In this document: positions 52,129 to 61,819 of the stretch, piece after piece
Position numbering within the stretch: position 1 is the first letter of the stretch
Layout of the letters: every line of letters begins with the position of its first letter
Assembly (NCBI RefSeq): GCF_023208015.1
Contig: NZ_CP051627.1
Coordinates: forward strand, 4,074,422-4,138,421
Reading direction: 5' to 3'
Length of the DNA stretch: 64,000 nucleotides
Source: Thermobifida alba
GTDB taxonomy: Bacteria; Actinomycetota; Actinomycetes; Streptosporangiales; Streptosporangiaceae
Position numbers and translations under genes: made by a program
The notes under the pieces: model-generated
Seen by the model: only the letters and a program-made list of their open reading frames with translations
What the model was told of the DNA's origin: nothing
Database searches by the model: none

Positions 52129-52836
52129 ATGGCTGCCCCTCGTGTGGGCGTCGTCACCTTCCCCGGTTCCCTTGACGACAGGGACGCCGCGCGCGCGGTG
52201 CGGATCGCCGGCGCCGAACCCGTCTCCCTGTGGCACGGCGACGCCGACCTCAAGGGCGTCGACGCGGTCGTACTGCCCGGCGGCTTCTCCTACGGCGACT
52301 ACCTGCGCTGTGGGGCCATCGCCCGGTTCGCGCCGATCATGACCGAGATCGTGCCCGCCGCCCGGTCCGGAAACCTCCCGGTCCTGGGCATCTGCAACGG
52401 GTTCCAGATCCTGTGCGAGAGCCACCTGCTGCCCGGTGCGCTGACCCGCAACTCCTCGCGGCACTTCCTCTGCCGCGACCAGCTGCTGCGCGTGGAGGCC
52501 GCCGACACGGCCTGGACCGGCGGCTACTCCCCGGGCCAGGAGATCCTCATCCCGCTCAAGAGCGGAGAGGGCAACTACGTGGCCGACCCGGAGACCCTCG
52601 CCGAGCTCAAACGCGACGGGCGCGTGGTGGTGCGCTACGTCGACGCCGCGCCCAACGGCTCCACCGACGACATCGCCGGGGTCACCAACGAACACCGCAA
52701 CGTGGTGGGGCTCATGCCGCACCCCGAGCACGCCGTGGAGGCGCTGACCGGTCCGTCGACGGACGGTCTCGGCTTCTTCACCTCCATCCTGGCCCACCTG
52801 ACCGGCGGTGCTCCGGTGCCCGCGGCCGCCGGCTGA
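52129..52836 (+). CDS. purQ: Phosphoribosylformylglycinamidine synthase glutaminase subunit
   Basis: 235 residues of the class I glutamine amidotransferase type. Nucleophile elbow [11 protein letters not shown], with the catalytic pair in [12 protein letters not shown] and [15 protein letters not shown] near the start. It supplies ammonia to PurL in purine step 4. ATG 52129 begins [14 protein letters not shown]. No purS is present upstream; the 190 bases before it form a divergent promoter with the esterase. Confidence 0.96.
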   Translation: MAAPRVGVVTFPGSLDDRDAARAVRIAGAEPVSLWHGDADLKGVDAVVLPGGFSYGDYLRCGAIARFAPIMTEIVPAARSGNLPVLGICNGFQILCESHLLPGALTRNSSRHFLCRDQLLRVEAADTAWTGGYSPGQEILIPLKSGEGNYVADPETLAELKRDGRVVVRYVDAAPNGSTDDIAGVTNEHRNVVGLMPHPEHAVEALTGPSTDGLGFFTSILAHLTGGAPVPAAAG

Positions 52837-52872
52837 CCACGCCCGCCCGGAGGGCTCGGGGATGATGTCTCG

Positions 52873-53349
52873 ATGATGGCGCTGCTGCGGTCCAGGAGGG
52901 TCCAGGCCGGTCTGGCGGTGGCGGGGGTGCTCGCGCTGCTGGGCACGATGGTCGTCACCCTGCTGTACCAGCCGTGGGCCTCCGACAGCGCCCCGCCCGC
53001 GCCCCCGGCCGCACCGTCGGTGGAGGCCCTGGGGGCGGCTCCCGAGGGAGTGACCTACACCGACCTCGGCCAGCAGTGCACCCCGCAGGAGTGCTACCGC
53101 CCGGTCGCGGTCACCGCCGCGGGGCTCGACGCCGAGGAGGCAGTCGAGACGGTCTACACGCACCTGCTCGACCAGGGGTGGGGGCGCCTGCTGCCCGAGG
53201 GGGAGACCGACCCCGAGAAGGTGCCCTACGCCGAGTCGGCGCTCAGCGACGGCGCGGTCATGGTCCAGGGCAGCCTGGAACCCTATGTCGAGGGCACCAC
53301 CGCCGGACTGCTGCTGGCGCACCTCGTGCCGCCGTCCCCCGCTTCCTGA
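52873..53349 (+). CDS. Membrane-anchored or exported hypothetical protein within the pur cluster
   Basis: 158 residues. Basic start then one hydrophobic helix ([20 protein letters not shown]), a Pro/Ala linker and a small extracytoplasmic domain with a Cys pair ([13 protein letters not shown]) likely to form a disulfide. It lies 36 bases after purQ and 40 before purL, in the same direction. I recognise no family and no biochemical reason for its place. Confidence 0.7.
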   Translation: MMALLRSRRVQAGLAVAGVLALLGTMVVTLLYQPWASDSAPPAPPAAPSVEALGAAPEGVTYTDLGQQCTPQECYRPVAVTAAGLDAEEAVETVYTHLLDQGWGRLLPEGETDPEKVPYAESALSDGAVMVQGSLEPYVEGTTAGLLLAHLVPPSPAS

Positions 53350-53389
53350 ACTCCGATCCGCTCCGCTTCCCGAACGGAAAACAGCACGT

Positions 53390-55690
53390 ATGTCTGAAGA
53401 ACCCCGGTTCGACACGGTCGCCAAGGCGGCGGCCACCCCGGACCTGCCGCAGCCCTACGCCGAACTCGGCATGAAGGACGACGAGTACGCGCGGGTCCGC
53501 GAGATCCTCGGCCGCCGTCCCACCTCCGCCGAGTTGGCCATCTACTCGGTCATGTGGAGCGAGCACTGCTCCTACAAGAGTTCCAAGGTCCACCTCCGGC
53601 AGTTCGGGGAGAAGGCCCCCGAGAGCGACGTGCTGCTGGTCGGCATGGGCGAGAACGCGGGAGTGGTGGACGTCGGCGACGGCTACGCGGTCACCTTCAA
53701 GATCGAGTCGCACAACCACCCCTCCTACGTGGAGCCGCACCAGGGCGCGGCCACCGGTGTGGGCGGCATCGTGCGCGACATCCTCACCATGGGCGCACGC
53801 CCGGTCGCGGTCATGGACGCGCTGCGGTTCGGCCCCGTCGACGCCCCCGACACCCGGCGGGTGCTGCCGGGCGTGGTGTCGGGCATCTCCTTCTACGGCA
53901 ACTGCCTGGGCCTGCCCAACATCGGCGGTGAGATCGGCTTCGACGCCGGATACTCCGGCAACCCGCTGGTCAACGCCCTGTGCGTGGGGGTGCTCAAGCA
54001 CGACGACATCAAGCTCGCGCAGGCGCCCGGCCCGGGCAACCACGTCGTGCTGTTCGGTGCGACCACCGGCCCCGACGGCATCGGCGGCGCGTCCGTCCTG
54101 GCCAGCGCCAGCTTCGACGACGAGAGCGAGGCCAAGCGGCCCAGCGTCCAGGTCGGCGACCCGTTCATGGAGAAGCTGCTCATCGAGTGCAGCCTGGAGC
54201 TGTACGCCCGGGATCTCGTGGTGGGCATCCAGGACCTGGGGGCGGCGGGCGTCTCCTGCGCGACCACCGAACTCGCGGCGGGCGGCACCGGAGGCATGCG
54301 CATCGACCTGGACCGCGTCCCGCTGCGCGACCCTCGGCTGACGCCCGAGGAGATCCTGATGAGCGAGTCGCAGGAGCGGATGATGGCGATCGTCGAGCCC
54401 GCCAAGCTCGACGAGTTCCTGGCCGTCTGCGCCAAGTGGGACATCCTGGCCAGCGTGATCGGCGAGGTCACCGACGTCACTCCGGAGGAGGACGCGCGCG
54501 GCGGACGGCTGGTCATGACCTGGCGCGGCGAGACGATCGTGGACCTGCCGCCGCGCACCGCCGCCGACGAGGGCCCCGTCTACGAGCGGCCCATCGCGCG
54601 CCCCGCCGACCAGGACGACCTGCTGGCCGCCGACCCCGCCGCGCTGCCCCGCCCCGAGGGCGACGACCAGCTGCGCGACCAGGTGCTGCGGGTGCTGTCG
54701 TCGCCCGGCATCTGCGATCCGAGCTGGATCACCAGCCAGTACGACCGGTACGTGATGGGCAACACGGTGCTGGCCGCGCCGCACGACGGCGGCATGATCC
54801 GCATCACCGACGACAGCGACCGCGGGGTGGCGCTGGCCACCGACGGCAACGGCCGCTACACCCGCCTCGACCCCTACACCGGCACCCAGCTGGCCTACGC
54901 CGAGGCGTACCGCAACGTCGCGGCCACCGGCGCCCGCCCCATCGCGGTCACCAACTGCCTCAACTTCGGCTCCCCCGAGGACCCCGCGGTGATGTGGCAG
55001 TTCGCCGAGGCCACGCGGGGCCTGGCGGACGCCTGCCAGGCGCTGGGGACCCCGGTGACCGGCGGCAACGTCAGCTTCTACAACCAGACCGGCAGCACCG
55101 CGATCAATCCGACCCCGGTGATCGGCGTGCTCGGTGTCATCGACGACGTGCACAAGCGGTTGACCAGCGCGTTCAGCCACGAGACCGAGGGCTCCGCGGT
55201 CTTCCTGCTCGGGGAGACCCGACCGGAGCTGGGCGGTTCGGCGTGGGCCGACGCCATCCACGGGCACCTGGGCGGCCGGCCGCCCAGGGTCGACCTCGAC
55301 GCCGAGGCGGCGCTGGGCCGGGTGCTGGTCGACGGCGCGGCGGCGGGGGTGCTGGCGTCGGCGCACGACGTCTCCGACGGCGGCCTGGCGGTGGCACTCG
55401 CCGAGTCCTGCCTGCGCGGCGGCGTCGGCTGCGAGGTCGACCTCGGTGAGGACGCGTTCACCGCGCTGTTCAGCGAGTCCGCGGCGCGCGCGGTGGTGAG
55501 CGTGCGGCCGGAGCACGAGGGCGCCCTGGCGGACCTGTGCGCCGAGCACGGGGTCACGGCGGCGCGGATCGGCACGGTCGGCGGATCCGCGCTGAGCATG
55601 ACGCACCGCGACGGCCGCATCAGCATCGAGCTGACGGAGCTGCGCACCGCCTACGAGTCGACGCTGCCCGCCGTCTTCGGCGGCGAGTGA
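53390..55690 (+). CDS. purL: Phosphoribosylformylglycinamidine synthase subunit PurL (small form)
   Basis: 766 residues, the small PurL that needs separate PurQ and PurS. Motifs: [47 protein letters not shown] and in the second half [20 protein letters not shown]. It forms FGAM from FGAR, ATP and ammonia. ATG 53390 begins [21 protein letters not shown] 14-bp hairpin follows the stop. Confidence 0.96.
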   Translation: MSEEPRFDTVAKAAATPDLPQPYAELGMKDDEYARVREILGRRPTSAELAIYSVMWSEHCSYKSSKVHLRQFGEKAPESDVLLVGMGENAGVVDVGDGYAVTFKIESHNHPSYVEPHQGAATGVGGIVRDILTMGARPVAVMDALRFGPVDAPDTRRVLPGVVSGISFYGNCLGLPNIGGEIGFDAGYSGNPLVNALCVGVLKHDDIKLAQAPGPGNHVVLFGATTGPDGIGGASVLASASFDDESEAKRPSVQVGDPFMEKLLIECSLELYARDLVVGIQDLGAAGVSCATTELAAGGTGGMRIDLDRVPLRDPRLTPEEILMSESQERMMAIVEPAKLDEFLAVCAKWDILASVIGEVTDVTPEEDARGGRLVMTWRGETIVDLPPRTAADEGPVYERPIARPADQDDLLAADPAALPRPEGDDQLRDQVLRVLSSPGICDPSWITSQYDRYVMGNTVLAAPHDGGMIRITDDSDRGVALATDGNGRYTRLDPYTGTQLAYAEAYRNVAATGARPIAVTNCLNFGSPEDPAVMWQFAEATRGLADACQALGTPVTGGNVSFYNQTGSTAINPTPVIGVLGVIDDVHKRLTSAFSHETEGSAVFLLGETRPELGGSAWADAIHGHLGGRPPRVDLDAEAALGRVLVDGAAAGVLASAHDVSDGGLAVALAESCLRGGVGCEVDLGEDAFTALFSESAARAVVSVRPEHEGALADLCAEHGVTAARIGTVGGSALSMTHRDGRISIELTELRTAYESTLPAVFGGE

Positions 55691-55696
55691 CCGCGG

Positions 55697-55733
55697 TCCG
55701 GCCCGGCCCCCGCCGAGTCGGGGCCGGGCCGGA
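55697..55733 (+). terminator. Hairpin after purL
   Basis: TCCGGCCCGGCCCC / GGGGCCGGGCCGGA, 14-bp stem with a 9-base loop, starting 7 bases after the stop. Confidence 0.75.
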
Positions 55734-55779
55734 GTCTGTACGCCGTGCGGACCGGTGCCGGACGGGTGCCCGGCCGGTC

Positions 55780-55965
55780 CTACTCGCTCCGCTCGTTCTG
55801 GACGGCCTCGCGGTCGGTGGCCGGGACTCCCTGGTCGTCGACCAGGGGTTCGGGTTCGCGGTCCTCCCGGGCCCGTGTGGGGCCGCCGCTCTTGAGCGCC
55901 CCGTCGACTTCCTGTTTGAGGTCCTCGTCGATCCGGGGACCGTGCTTGTCGCTGCCGCGCTCCAT
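55780..55965 (-). CDS. Small acidic hypothetical protein
   Basis: 61 residues from ATG 55965 (MERGSDKHGPRIDEDLKQEV onward), very rich in Asp, Glu and Arg. SKHGPRxDE...LxxGG and a REPEPLVDD segment recur in short actinobacterial proteins of unknown function. GGAAGGGAG precedes the start. Predicted to be largely disordered. It is divergent from the eRF1-like gene. Confidence 0.7.
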   Translation of the reverse strand: MERGSDKHGPRIDEDLKQEVDGALKSGGPTRAREDREPEPLVDDQGVPATDREAVQNERSE

Positions 55966-56055
55966 GAGGGGCGTCTCCCTTCCGCCTCCTGAACCGGCTG
56001 GACCCACCGCACTACCCCAGCTCGGGAACGGGAAACGCGCACGTCACCGCTGACC

Positions 56056-56093
56056 TCCGGGGGTGGTGCCCCCCGGGGGGCACCACCCCCGGA
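56056..56093. repeat. 38-bp perfect palindrome in divergent region
   Basis: The arm TCCGGGGGTGGTGCCCCCC is followed directly by its exact reverse complement. It lies 91 bases upstream of the small acidic gene and 126 upstream of the eRF1-like gene. A terminator is not expected between divergent genes, so an operator, attenuator or cruciform site is possible. Confidence 0.6.
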
Positions 56094-56218
56094 CTAACTC
56101 CCCGGACAGGGGTTCCTTACCTGGCGCATGCCCCACCCGGGGCCGGGCAGCGGCCCCGGACGAGGCGAACACCGAGTTCGGAGGGGGTGAGCGGGCCGCC
56201 GACCAGGGCCCGCGGCGC

Positions 56219-57331
56219 ATGGATCTTGGTTTTCTGCGACCGCTGTACGAGACGGCCGCCCCGGTGGCCTCGGTCTACCTGGACACCACCCGGGCGTCGG
56301 AGAGCGCCGCCAAGGAGATCGAACTGCGCTGGCGCGGGCTGCGGGAGAGCCTCGCCGAGCAGGGGGCCGACGAGGACACCCTGCGCGCCCTGGACGCGGT
56401 GGCCGGAGGGGAGCCGGGGATCCCCGGCCCCCAGGGAGAGGCGCTCTTCGCCGCCGAGGGGCGGCTGCTGGGCGCCTTCACGCTGTCCCGGCCGCCGCTG
56501 CGGGACCGGGCCGTCCTGCTTCCGGTCGCCGACCCCCTCGAACTGGCCGTCGACCGCAACCGCCAGGTCCCCTACGTGGTCGTCGCGGCGGACCGGGAGG
56601 GCGCCGACGTCTCCGCCTACACCGTCGCCCACCACGAACCCGAGTCCGAACGGAGCTTCAGCGGCAGCACCCTGCACATCCAGAAGGTGCGCGTCGGCGG
56701 GTGGACGCACAAGCAGTACCAGCGCAGGGCGGAGAACCTGTGGGAGGCCAACGCCCAGGAAGCAGCCAAGGACGTGGAGGCGGCGGTCGCCGACGTGGAC
56801 GCCGAGGTCGTGTTCGTCGGCGGCGACGAGCGGGCCATCGGCAAGCTCCGCGACCACCTGAGCAAGACGGTCCTCGACATCCTCGTGGAACAGCCCGGCG
56901 GGGGACGCTCCGACGCCGCGGCGCTCGCCAGCCTGCGCGAGGCGGTGGACCGGGCCCTGGAACGGGCGGTGGCCCAGGCCAGAAGGCGGGAGCGGGCCGC
57001 CTTCACCACGGCGCTGGCGCGCGGTGAAGGCGCCGTCGAGGGAGTGGCGGAGACCGCCGAGGCGCTGCGGCGCGCCCAGGTCCAGGTCCTGCTGCTGGCC
57101 GCGGACCCCGGTGAGGAACCGCGGATCTGGGCCTCCCGGTCCGATCCGCTGGAGGTGTCGGTGGAGCGGGAGCGGCTCAGCGACCCCGACTCCGCGTTCC
57201 AGGCGCCCGCCAGTACGCTGTTGCTGCGTGCGGCCACCCAGACCGACGCCGGCTTCGTGGAGCTCGCGGACACCGAGGCAGCGGGGGGAGTCGGCGCGGT
57301 CCTGAGGTTCGTCACCGCCGAGGAGCGGTGA
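56219..57331 (+). CDS. eRF1-like/Vms1-type protein of the Rv2629-Balon family
   Basis: 370 residues. Three eRF1-like domains can be traced: an N-terminal LYETAAPVASVYLDTTRASE with WRGLRESLAEQGAD, a middle domain beginning VPYVVVAADREGADVSAY, and a C-terminal VEVVFVGG-type strand with ALARGEGAVEGVAETAEALR. The order and length match M. tuberculosis Rv2629 (374 aa), a homologue of the ribosome hibernation factor Balon. At residues 160-171 is GGWTHKQYQRRA, where Vms1/VLRF1-type proteins carry a catalytic Gln loop. Hibernation or peptidyl-tRNA handling is the inferred role. The start lacks a strong Shine-Dalgarno. Confidence 0.75.
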   Translation: MDLGFLRPLYETAAPVASVYLDTTRASESAAKEIELRWRGLRESLAEQGADEDTLRALDAVAGGEPGIPGPQGEALFAAEGRLLGAFTLSRPPLRDRAVLLPVADPLELAVDRNRQVPYVVVAADREGADVSAYTVAHHEPESERSFSGSTLHIQKVRVGGWTHKQYQRRAENLWEANAQEAAKDVEAAVADVDAEVVFVGGDERAIGKLRDHLSKTVLDILVEQPGGGRSDAAALASLREAVDRALERAVAQARRRERAAFTTALARGEGAVEGVAETAEALRRAQVQVLLLAADPGEEPRIWASRSDPLEVSVERERLSDPDSAFQAPASTLLLRAATQTDAGFVELADTEAAGGVGAVLRFVTAEER

Positions 57332-57413
57332 GGAGCGGCGGCTTCGCGGTTGCCGCACCCGCCCCCGGAAGAGACCGTTCCGGGGGCCCGACGTGTGTCC
57401 GGAAGGGGGAGGC

Positions 57414-57644
57414 ATGCGACGCGGGCGGCTGAAGGGACCGCTGGGCAGCCACGACCGGCCGGCGAGCGCACTGACGTTCCGGCTGGTCCTCGCCGTGTTC
57501 GGGGCGACGGTCCTGCTGGTGGGGGCGGTGCTCGCCGCCGTGTGGGCGCGTTCCGCGCCGCTGACGATCGTGCTGACCTCCGGATTCCTCGCGGCCTGTC
57601 TGAACGTCTACTGGGTCAGTCGCCGCCGCCGTTACGAGCGCTGA
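57414..57644 (+). CDS. Small two-helix membrane protein (DUF6343-like)
   Basis: 76 residues from ATG 57414 (GGAAGGGGGAGG upstream). After a basic/polar lead come two membrane helices (FRLVLAVFGATVLLVGAVL and a second around IVLTSGFLAACLNVYWV) and a RRRRYER tail. A resemblance to DUF6343 proteins is suggestive only. It lies downstream of the eRF1-like gene and ends at a very long hairpin. Confidence 0.62.
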   Translation: MRRGRLKGPLGSHDRPASALTFRLVLAVFGATVLLVGAVLAAVWARSAPLTIVLTSGFLAACLNVYWVSRRRRYER

Positions 57645-57651
57645 CCCCGCC

Positions 57652-57692
57652 CGTCCTGTTCCCCGCGGACGCCGTCCGCGGGGAACAGGACG
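57652..57692. terminator. Bidirectional 19-bp hairpin
   Basis: The inner arms GTCCTGTTCCCCGCGGAC and GTCCGCGGGGAACAGGAC flank a GCC loop; one more C-G pair extends the stem to 19 bp. It serves the small membrane gene and the end of the betaine operon. Confidence 0.85.
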
Positions 57693-57698
57693 CGGACC

Positions 57699-58673
57699 TC
57701 ACCGCCTCCCCGAGCCCTCGGGGATCCACGGCCGCCACACCTCGGGGTTCTCCTCGATCCACCGGGCCGCGGCCTCCTCCCGGTCCAGCCCCTCGTAGGC
57801 GAGGAGCCGGGCGACGGTGTTCTGGTCCTCGTTGGTCCACTGCCAGGCGTCGATCAGCTCGAACGCGGGACCGCCCTCCTCGGCGAAGCCCGCCCGGTAG
57901 ATCTTGTTCAGCTCCTGCCGCGGATAGTCGCAGCCCACGTCGGACAGGTCGGCCGCGCACCCCGGTGTGGCCTCGGGGAACTCCACGCGGACCAGGTCGA
58001 GTTCGGTGAACAGCCAGTGCGGCTCGTTGAAGTAGAACAGCACCGGCTCGCCCTTCGCGTAGCGGTTGCGGACCTCCGTGACCTCCGCGGCCTCCGATCC
58101 CGCGTAGACGATCGTGAAGTCGAGATCGAAGTGGTTGATCATGCCCTGGTCCTGGGTGAGGAACCCCGGCGCGCCGGAGAGGAACTCGCCCCGGTCGCCG
58201 CTCTCCGGGGTGCGGAAGACCTCGGCGTGCTCCCGGAGCCCGTCGACGGTGGTGATGTCCGGGTACCGCTCGGCCATGTAGGCGGGCATGTACCAGCCGA
58301 TCTGCCCGATGTTGCCGTTGGGGCCGCCGTCGACCACGGTCCCGTTGCCCCCGGGCCCGTAGAGCTCCATCAGGTCCTCGTGGCCCCAGTTCTCCAGGAT
58401 CACGTCGAGCGCGCCCTGGTCGAGGGCCTGCCACGAGGGCTGCTCGTCGATCTGCACGAGGGTGACCTGGTAGCCGAGCTCCTCTTCGAGCAGGTACTCG
58501 ATGACGACGGCACTGGCCTCGTAGCCGACCCACCCGTTCAACGCGATCCGCACCGTGTTGGGGTCACGCAGCATCGAGGTGGTGCGGACCGCGCACGACG
58601 CGACGGTCACCAGTAGTGCCAGCACCAGCGCGGCGGTCCGGAGCGGCCGCCCGATGCCCGTGGCGGTGGACAT
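57699..58673 (-). CDS. Glycine betaine/choline ABC substrate-binding lipoprotein
   Basis: 324 residues. Lipoprotein signal ending ALLVTVASC; OpuAC-type fold with IALNGWVGYEASAVVIEYLL, LDVILENWGHEDLMELYG and WYMPAYMAERYPD, whose Trp/Tyr residues form the aromatic box that holds quaternary ammonium compounds. CNAWQWTNED-like region near the C-terminus supports binding of a larger ligand. ATG 58673 has AGGAGGA upstream. Last gene of the operon, after the permease. Confidence 0.9.
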   Translation of the reverse strand: MSTATGIGRPLRTAALVLALLVTVASCAVRTTSMLRDPNTVRIALNGWVGYEASAVVIEYLLEEELGYQVTLVQIDEQPSWQALDQGALDVILENWGHEDLMELYGPGGNGTVVDGGPNGNIGQIGWYMPAYMAERYPDITTVDGLREHAEVFRTPESGDRGEFLSGAPGFLTQDQGMINHFDLDFTIVYAGSEAAEVTEVRNRYAKGEPVLFYFNEPHWLFTELDLVRVEFPEATPGCAADLSDVGCDYPRQELNKIYRAGFAEEGGPAFELIDAWQWTNEDQNTVARLLAYEGLDREEAAARWIEENPEVWRPWIPEGSGRR

Positions 58674-58718
58674 GGTTCCTCCTGTGATGCCGGGGAGCGA
58701 GGGAGGCAGAGGCACGGT

Positions 58719-60644
58719 TCATCCCTCCCGCCGCGCCGCGCCCTGGGTGAGCCGGTCCAGGAGCACCCCGAGGCAGACGATGGCCAGGCCCGAGGTGAGC
58801 CCCAGACCCAGCAGGTTCTGGCCCAGGCCGAACACGACCCCGTAGCCCAGGGCTCCGGCGCCGACCAGCGCCCCGATCACCACCATCGCCAGGACCATCA
58901 TGATTCCCTGGTTGACCGCGAGCCGCAGCGAGGCGCGGGCCAGGGGCAGCTGCACCTTGGCGAGCAGTTGGAGCCGGGTGGAGCCCTGGGAGACCGCCGC
59001 CTCCACCGCGGCGGGCGAGACACCGCGGATGCCGTTCTCGACCAGGCGGATGACCGGGGGCAGCGCGAAGATGACGGCGGCCGCCAGCGCGGGGACGCGG
59101 CCGATGCCGAACAGCGCGACCGCCGGGATCAGGTAGACGAACGGCGGCAGCGTCTGCATCGCGTCCAGCACCGGGCGCAGGACCCGGGACAGCACGGTGG
59201 AGCGTGCCGCCGCGATGCCCACGGCGATCCCCACCACGGTGGTGAGCAGGGCCGCCACCAGTACCTGGGAGAGGGTGTCCATGCTGAGGTCCCAGACGCC
59301 CAGCACCCCGATGACGAGCAGGGAGAGCCCCGCCACGACCGCGGTGCGCCATCCCTCCAGCACCGCCCCGAGCGCGGCGGCGGCCAGCACCACCAGCCAC
59401 CACGGCGAGTCGGTGAGGACCGCGCGCAGCGGATCCAGGACCCAGTCGAGGGTGAGCGTGCCCAGCGCCGAGGTGAGGCCGCCGACCAGGTCCTGCACCG
59501 CGGCGTTGAGCGCGTTGACCGGTCCGGCGATGCTGAGGGTCCACTCCCGCGGCCAGTCCGGAACCCCGAGGAGCCGGGCGAGCACGGACGCGGCGGCGGT
59601 CGCCGCCACCCCCGCCGCGACGACCGGCAGACGGCCCGTGCGGTCGGGGCCGGGGACGTTCCGCTCCCTGCCGGCCGCGGCGGTGACCCGGTCCAGAGCG
59701 ATCGCCAGGAACACGATCGCGAGTCCGGCCTCGAACGCCCGGCCCACGTTGACCTTGTTCAGCGCCTGGTAGATGGCGTCCCCCAGGCCGCCCGCGCCGA
59801 TCACCGAGGCGATGACCACCATGGACACCGCCAGCATGATCACCTGGTTGACGCCCAGCATGATGGTCCGCCTGGCCAGCGGCAACTGCACCTTGGTGAG
59901 GGTCTGCCAGCGGGTGGACCCCAGCGAGACGGCGGCCTCGACCGCTCCCGGGTCGACCCCCCGGATGGCCAGGGAGGTGATGCGGACCGCGGGAGGGAAT
60001 GCGTAGACGGTGGTGGCCACGGCCGCCGCCGGGTTGCCGATCCCGAACAGCAGCAGCATCGGCATGAGGTAGGCGAACGCCGGCATGATCTGCAGGAAGT
60101 TCAGCACGGGCCGGATCGCCCGGTCGAAGCGGTCGCTGCGTCCGGCGACGACGCCCAGCGGGATGCCGACGAGGAGCGCGAGCAGCACCGAGGTGATGAG
60201 CAGCGCGAGCGTGGTCATCGCCTCGGTCCACAGGCCGAGCAGGCCGAACGTCGTGAAGGTGAGGAGGGCGAACGCCGCGACCCGCGGCCCGGCGACGCGC
60301 CACGCGGTGAAGACCCCCGCGACCACCACTCCCGGCCAGGTCAGCCAGGTCAGCACCAGGTTGATCAGGATGACCGCCGAGCCCAGTCCCACCGAGAGGT
60401 AGTTGAACCCGTACAGGAACAGCGGACTGGTGTTGCGGTGGGTGACCACCCACTCGTAGACGCGGTCGAGGAACGGGGCGACCTGGAGCGCCTCGGGCAG
60501 TTCGGGGAAACTGCCCTGCCCCTTCACCAGGGCGAACCCCGCGAGCAGGACCGCCACCACGAGCGCCGCCTGGACCCAGCGGCTGGTCACCCAGGCGGGA
60601 AGGCTGCCCGAACCGGTCGGGGAGACCGTGTCGATCGTGGACAC
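58719..60644 (-). CDS. Double-permease ABC transporter membrane protein for betaine/proline-betaine
   Basis: 641 residues from GTG 60644. Two BPD_transp_1 permease domains are fused: one around residues 130-320 with coupling helix EAAVSLGSTRWQTLTKVQLP, and a second around 440-620 with EAAVSQGSTRLQLLAKVQLP. The near-identical EAA loops show an internal duplication, so one chain can replace the usual ProW homodimer. This form is known among OpuA/ProW systems but not the commonest. Stop is 3 bases from the ATPase gene. Confidence 0.9.
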   Translation of the reverse strand: MSTIDTVSPTGSGSLPAWVTSRWVQAALVVAVLLAGFALVKGQGSFPELPEALQVAPFLDRVYEWVVTHRNTSPLFLYGFNYLSVGLGSAVILINLVLTWLTWPGVVVAGVFTAWRVAGPRVAAFALLTFTTFGLLGLWTEAMTTLALLITSVLLALLVGIPLGVVAGRSDRFDRAIRPVLNFLQIMPAFAYLMPMLLLFGIGNPAAAVATTVYAFPPAVRITSLAIRGVDPGAVEAAVSLGSTRWQTLTKVQLPLARRTIMLGVNQVIMLAVSMVVIASVIGAGGLGDAIYQALNKVNVGRAFEAGLAIVFLAIALDRVTAAAGRERNVPGPDRTGRLPVVAAGVAATAAASVLARLLGVPDWPREWTLSIAGPVNALNAAVQDLVGGLTSALGTLTLDWVLDPLRAVLTDSPWWLVVLAAAALGAVLEGWRTAVVAGLSLLVIGVLGVWDLSMDTLSQVLVAALLTTVVGIAVGIAAARSTVLSRVLRPVLDAMQTLPPFVYLIPAVALFGIGRVPALAAAVIFALPPVIRLVENGIRGVSPAAVEAAVSQGSTRLQLLAKVQLPLARASLRLAVNQGIMMVLAMVVIGALVGAGALGYGVVFGLGQNLLGLGLTSGLAIVCLGVLLDRLTQGAARREG

Positions 60645-60647
60645 CGC

Positions 60648-61592
60648 TCAGCCTCCCTCTCCGGGAAGCGGGACCGCGGGGTGGTCCGTGTCGCCGTCCG
60701 CGCTCTGGTCCTCGGCCATGACGCGCAGCACGTCGGAGCGGTCGACCACGCCCAGGACCCGGTCGCCGTCGGCGACCCGCACCGGCGCGGTGCTCGTGGC
60801 GAGCTGGGGGATGATGTCGCGCACCACGGTCGTGGGGGCGGTGACGGGCCCGTCCAGCGGCTCGTCGGGGCGGGGATCGCGCATCAGCCAGCGCACGGTG
60901 AGCACATCGGTCCGTGGGACGTCCGAGACGAAGTCGCGCACGTAGTCGTCGGCGGGGCGGCCGACCAACTCCTCGGCGGTGCCCACCTGGACGAGTTCAC
61001 CGTTGCGCATGAGGGCAATCCGGTCGCCCACCCGGAGCGCCTCGGACAGGTCGTGGGTGATGAAGACCGCGGTCACGTCCAGTTCCCGCTGCAGCCGGAT
61101 GACCTCGTTCTGCATGTCGCGGCGGATGAGGGGGTCCAGGGCGCTGAAGGGCTCGTCGAACAGCAGCACCTCGGGGCTGACGGCGAGGGCGCGGGCCAGG
61201 CCGACACGCTGCTGCATACCGCCGCTGAGCTGCCCGGGACGGGAGTTCTCGTAGCCGGAGAGGCCGACCATCTCGATCATCTTCCGGGCTTTGGCGTAGC
61301 GCTCCGAGCGGCTCATACCGCGGATCTCCAGCCCGTAGGCGACGTTGTCGATGATCCTGCGGTTGGGCAGCAGACCGAAGTGCTGGAAGACCATCGCGAT
61401 CTTGTGCCTGCGCAGCTCACGCAGTTGCTGCGGGTCGGCCTGGCCGATGTCGTCCCCGTCGAGCAGCACCTGGCCGCTGGTCGGCTCGATGAGGCGGGTG
61501 ATGCAGCGCACCAGGGTGGACTTGCCGGACCCGGACAGTCCCATGACCACGAAGACCTCCCCGGGGGCGACGTCGAAGGAGACGTCGCGCAC
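60648..61592 (-). CDS. proV: Betaine/choline ABC transporter ATPase (ProV/OpuAA), open part
   Basis: 314 residues remain open. Walker [13 protein letters not shown]-loop VFQHFGLLP, signature [15 protein letters not shown], Walker [14 protein letters not shown]-loop ITHDLSEAL, then a C-terminal CBS-like tail ([20 protein letters not shown]) used for osmotic gating in OpuA. The natural N-terminus lies upstream: the frame continues to GTG 61766 but is broken by a TAG at 61689-61691. Starting at GTG 61592 removes the first beta strand and the KIFG segment, so the short form may not fold or function. Confidence 0.8.
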   Translation of the reverse strand: MRDVSFDVAPGEVFVVMGLSGSGKSTLVRCITRLIEPTSGQVLLDGDDIGQADPQQLRELRRHKIAMVFQHFGLLPNRRIIDNVAYGLEIRGMSRSERYAKARKMIEMVGLSGYENSRPGQLSGGMQQRVGLARALAVSPEVLLFDEPFSALDPLIRRDMQNEVIRLQRELDVTAVFITHDLSEALRVGDRIALMRNGELVQVGTAEELVGRPADDYVRDFVSDVPRTDVLTVRWLMRDPRPDEPLDGPVTAPTTVVRDIIPQLATSTAPVRVADGDRVLGVVDRSDVLRVMAEDQSADGDTDHPAVPLPGEGG

Positions 61593-61766
61593 CGCGACGG
61601 TGCAACCGGTCCGTTCCCTGATGGTGTCGCGGTCGAGGTGCTGGAGTTCGGTGCCGACGACGGAGTCGGCGTTCCGGCCGAAGATCTTCTACAGGCCGCG
61701 TACGGCGATCTTGGTGTTCACCTCCGAAGGTCTTCGGTCGGCGGTTGCGGTGTTGGAGGGAATCAC
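61593..61766 (-). pseudogene. proV: 5' part of the ProV ATPase gene carrying an in-frame amber codon
   Basis: AAGGAG lies five bases before GTG 61766. From there the frame reads VIPSNTATADRRPSEVNTKI then AVRGL, TAG (codon 26), [20 protein letters not shown] and so on into the ATPase. ProV/OpuAA proteins have GLYKIFG here, so TAG replaces a Tyr codon (TAC to TAG). It could be nonsense mutation, readthrough or a sequence error. Confidence 0.75.
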
Positions 61767-61819
61767 ATCTGCTCCTTCGTGCCTTCTTCGCCGGGGAACC
61801 GGGAGGGTGGGGCTGCCGG

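Noticed and set aside
53258-55606. 782-residue minus-strand ORF opposite purL
   Set aside because: Antisense shadow; PurL motifs are on the plus strand.
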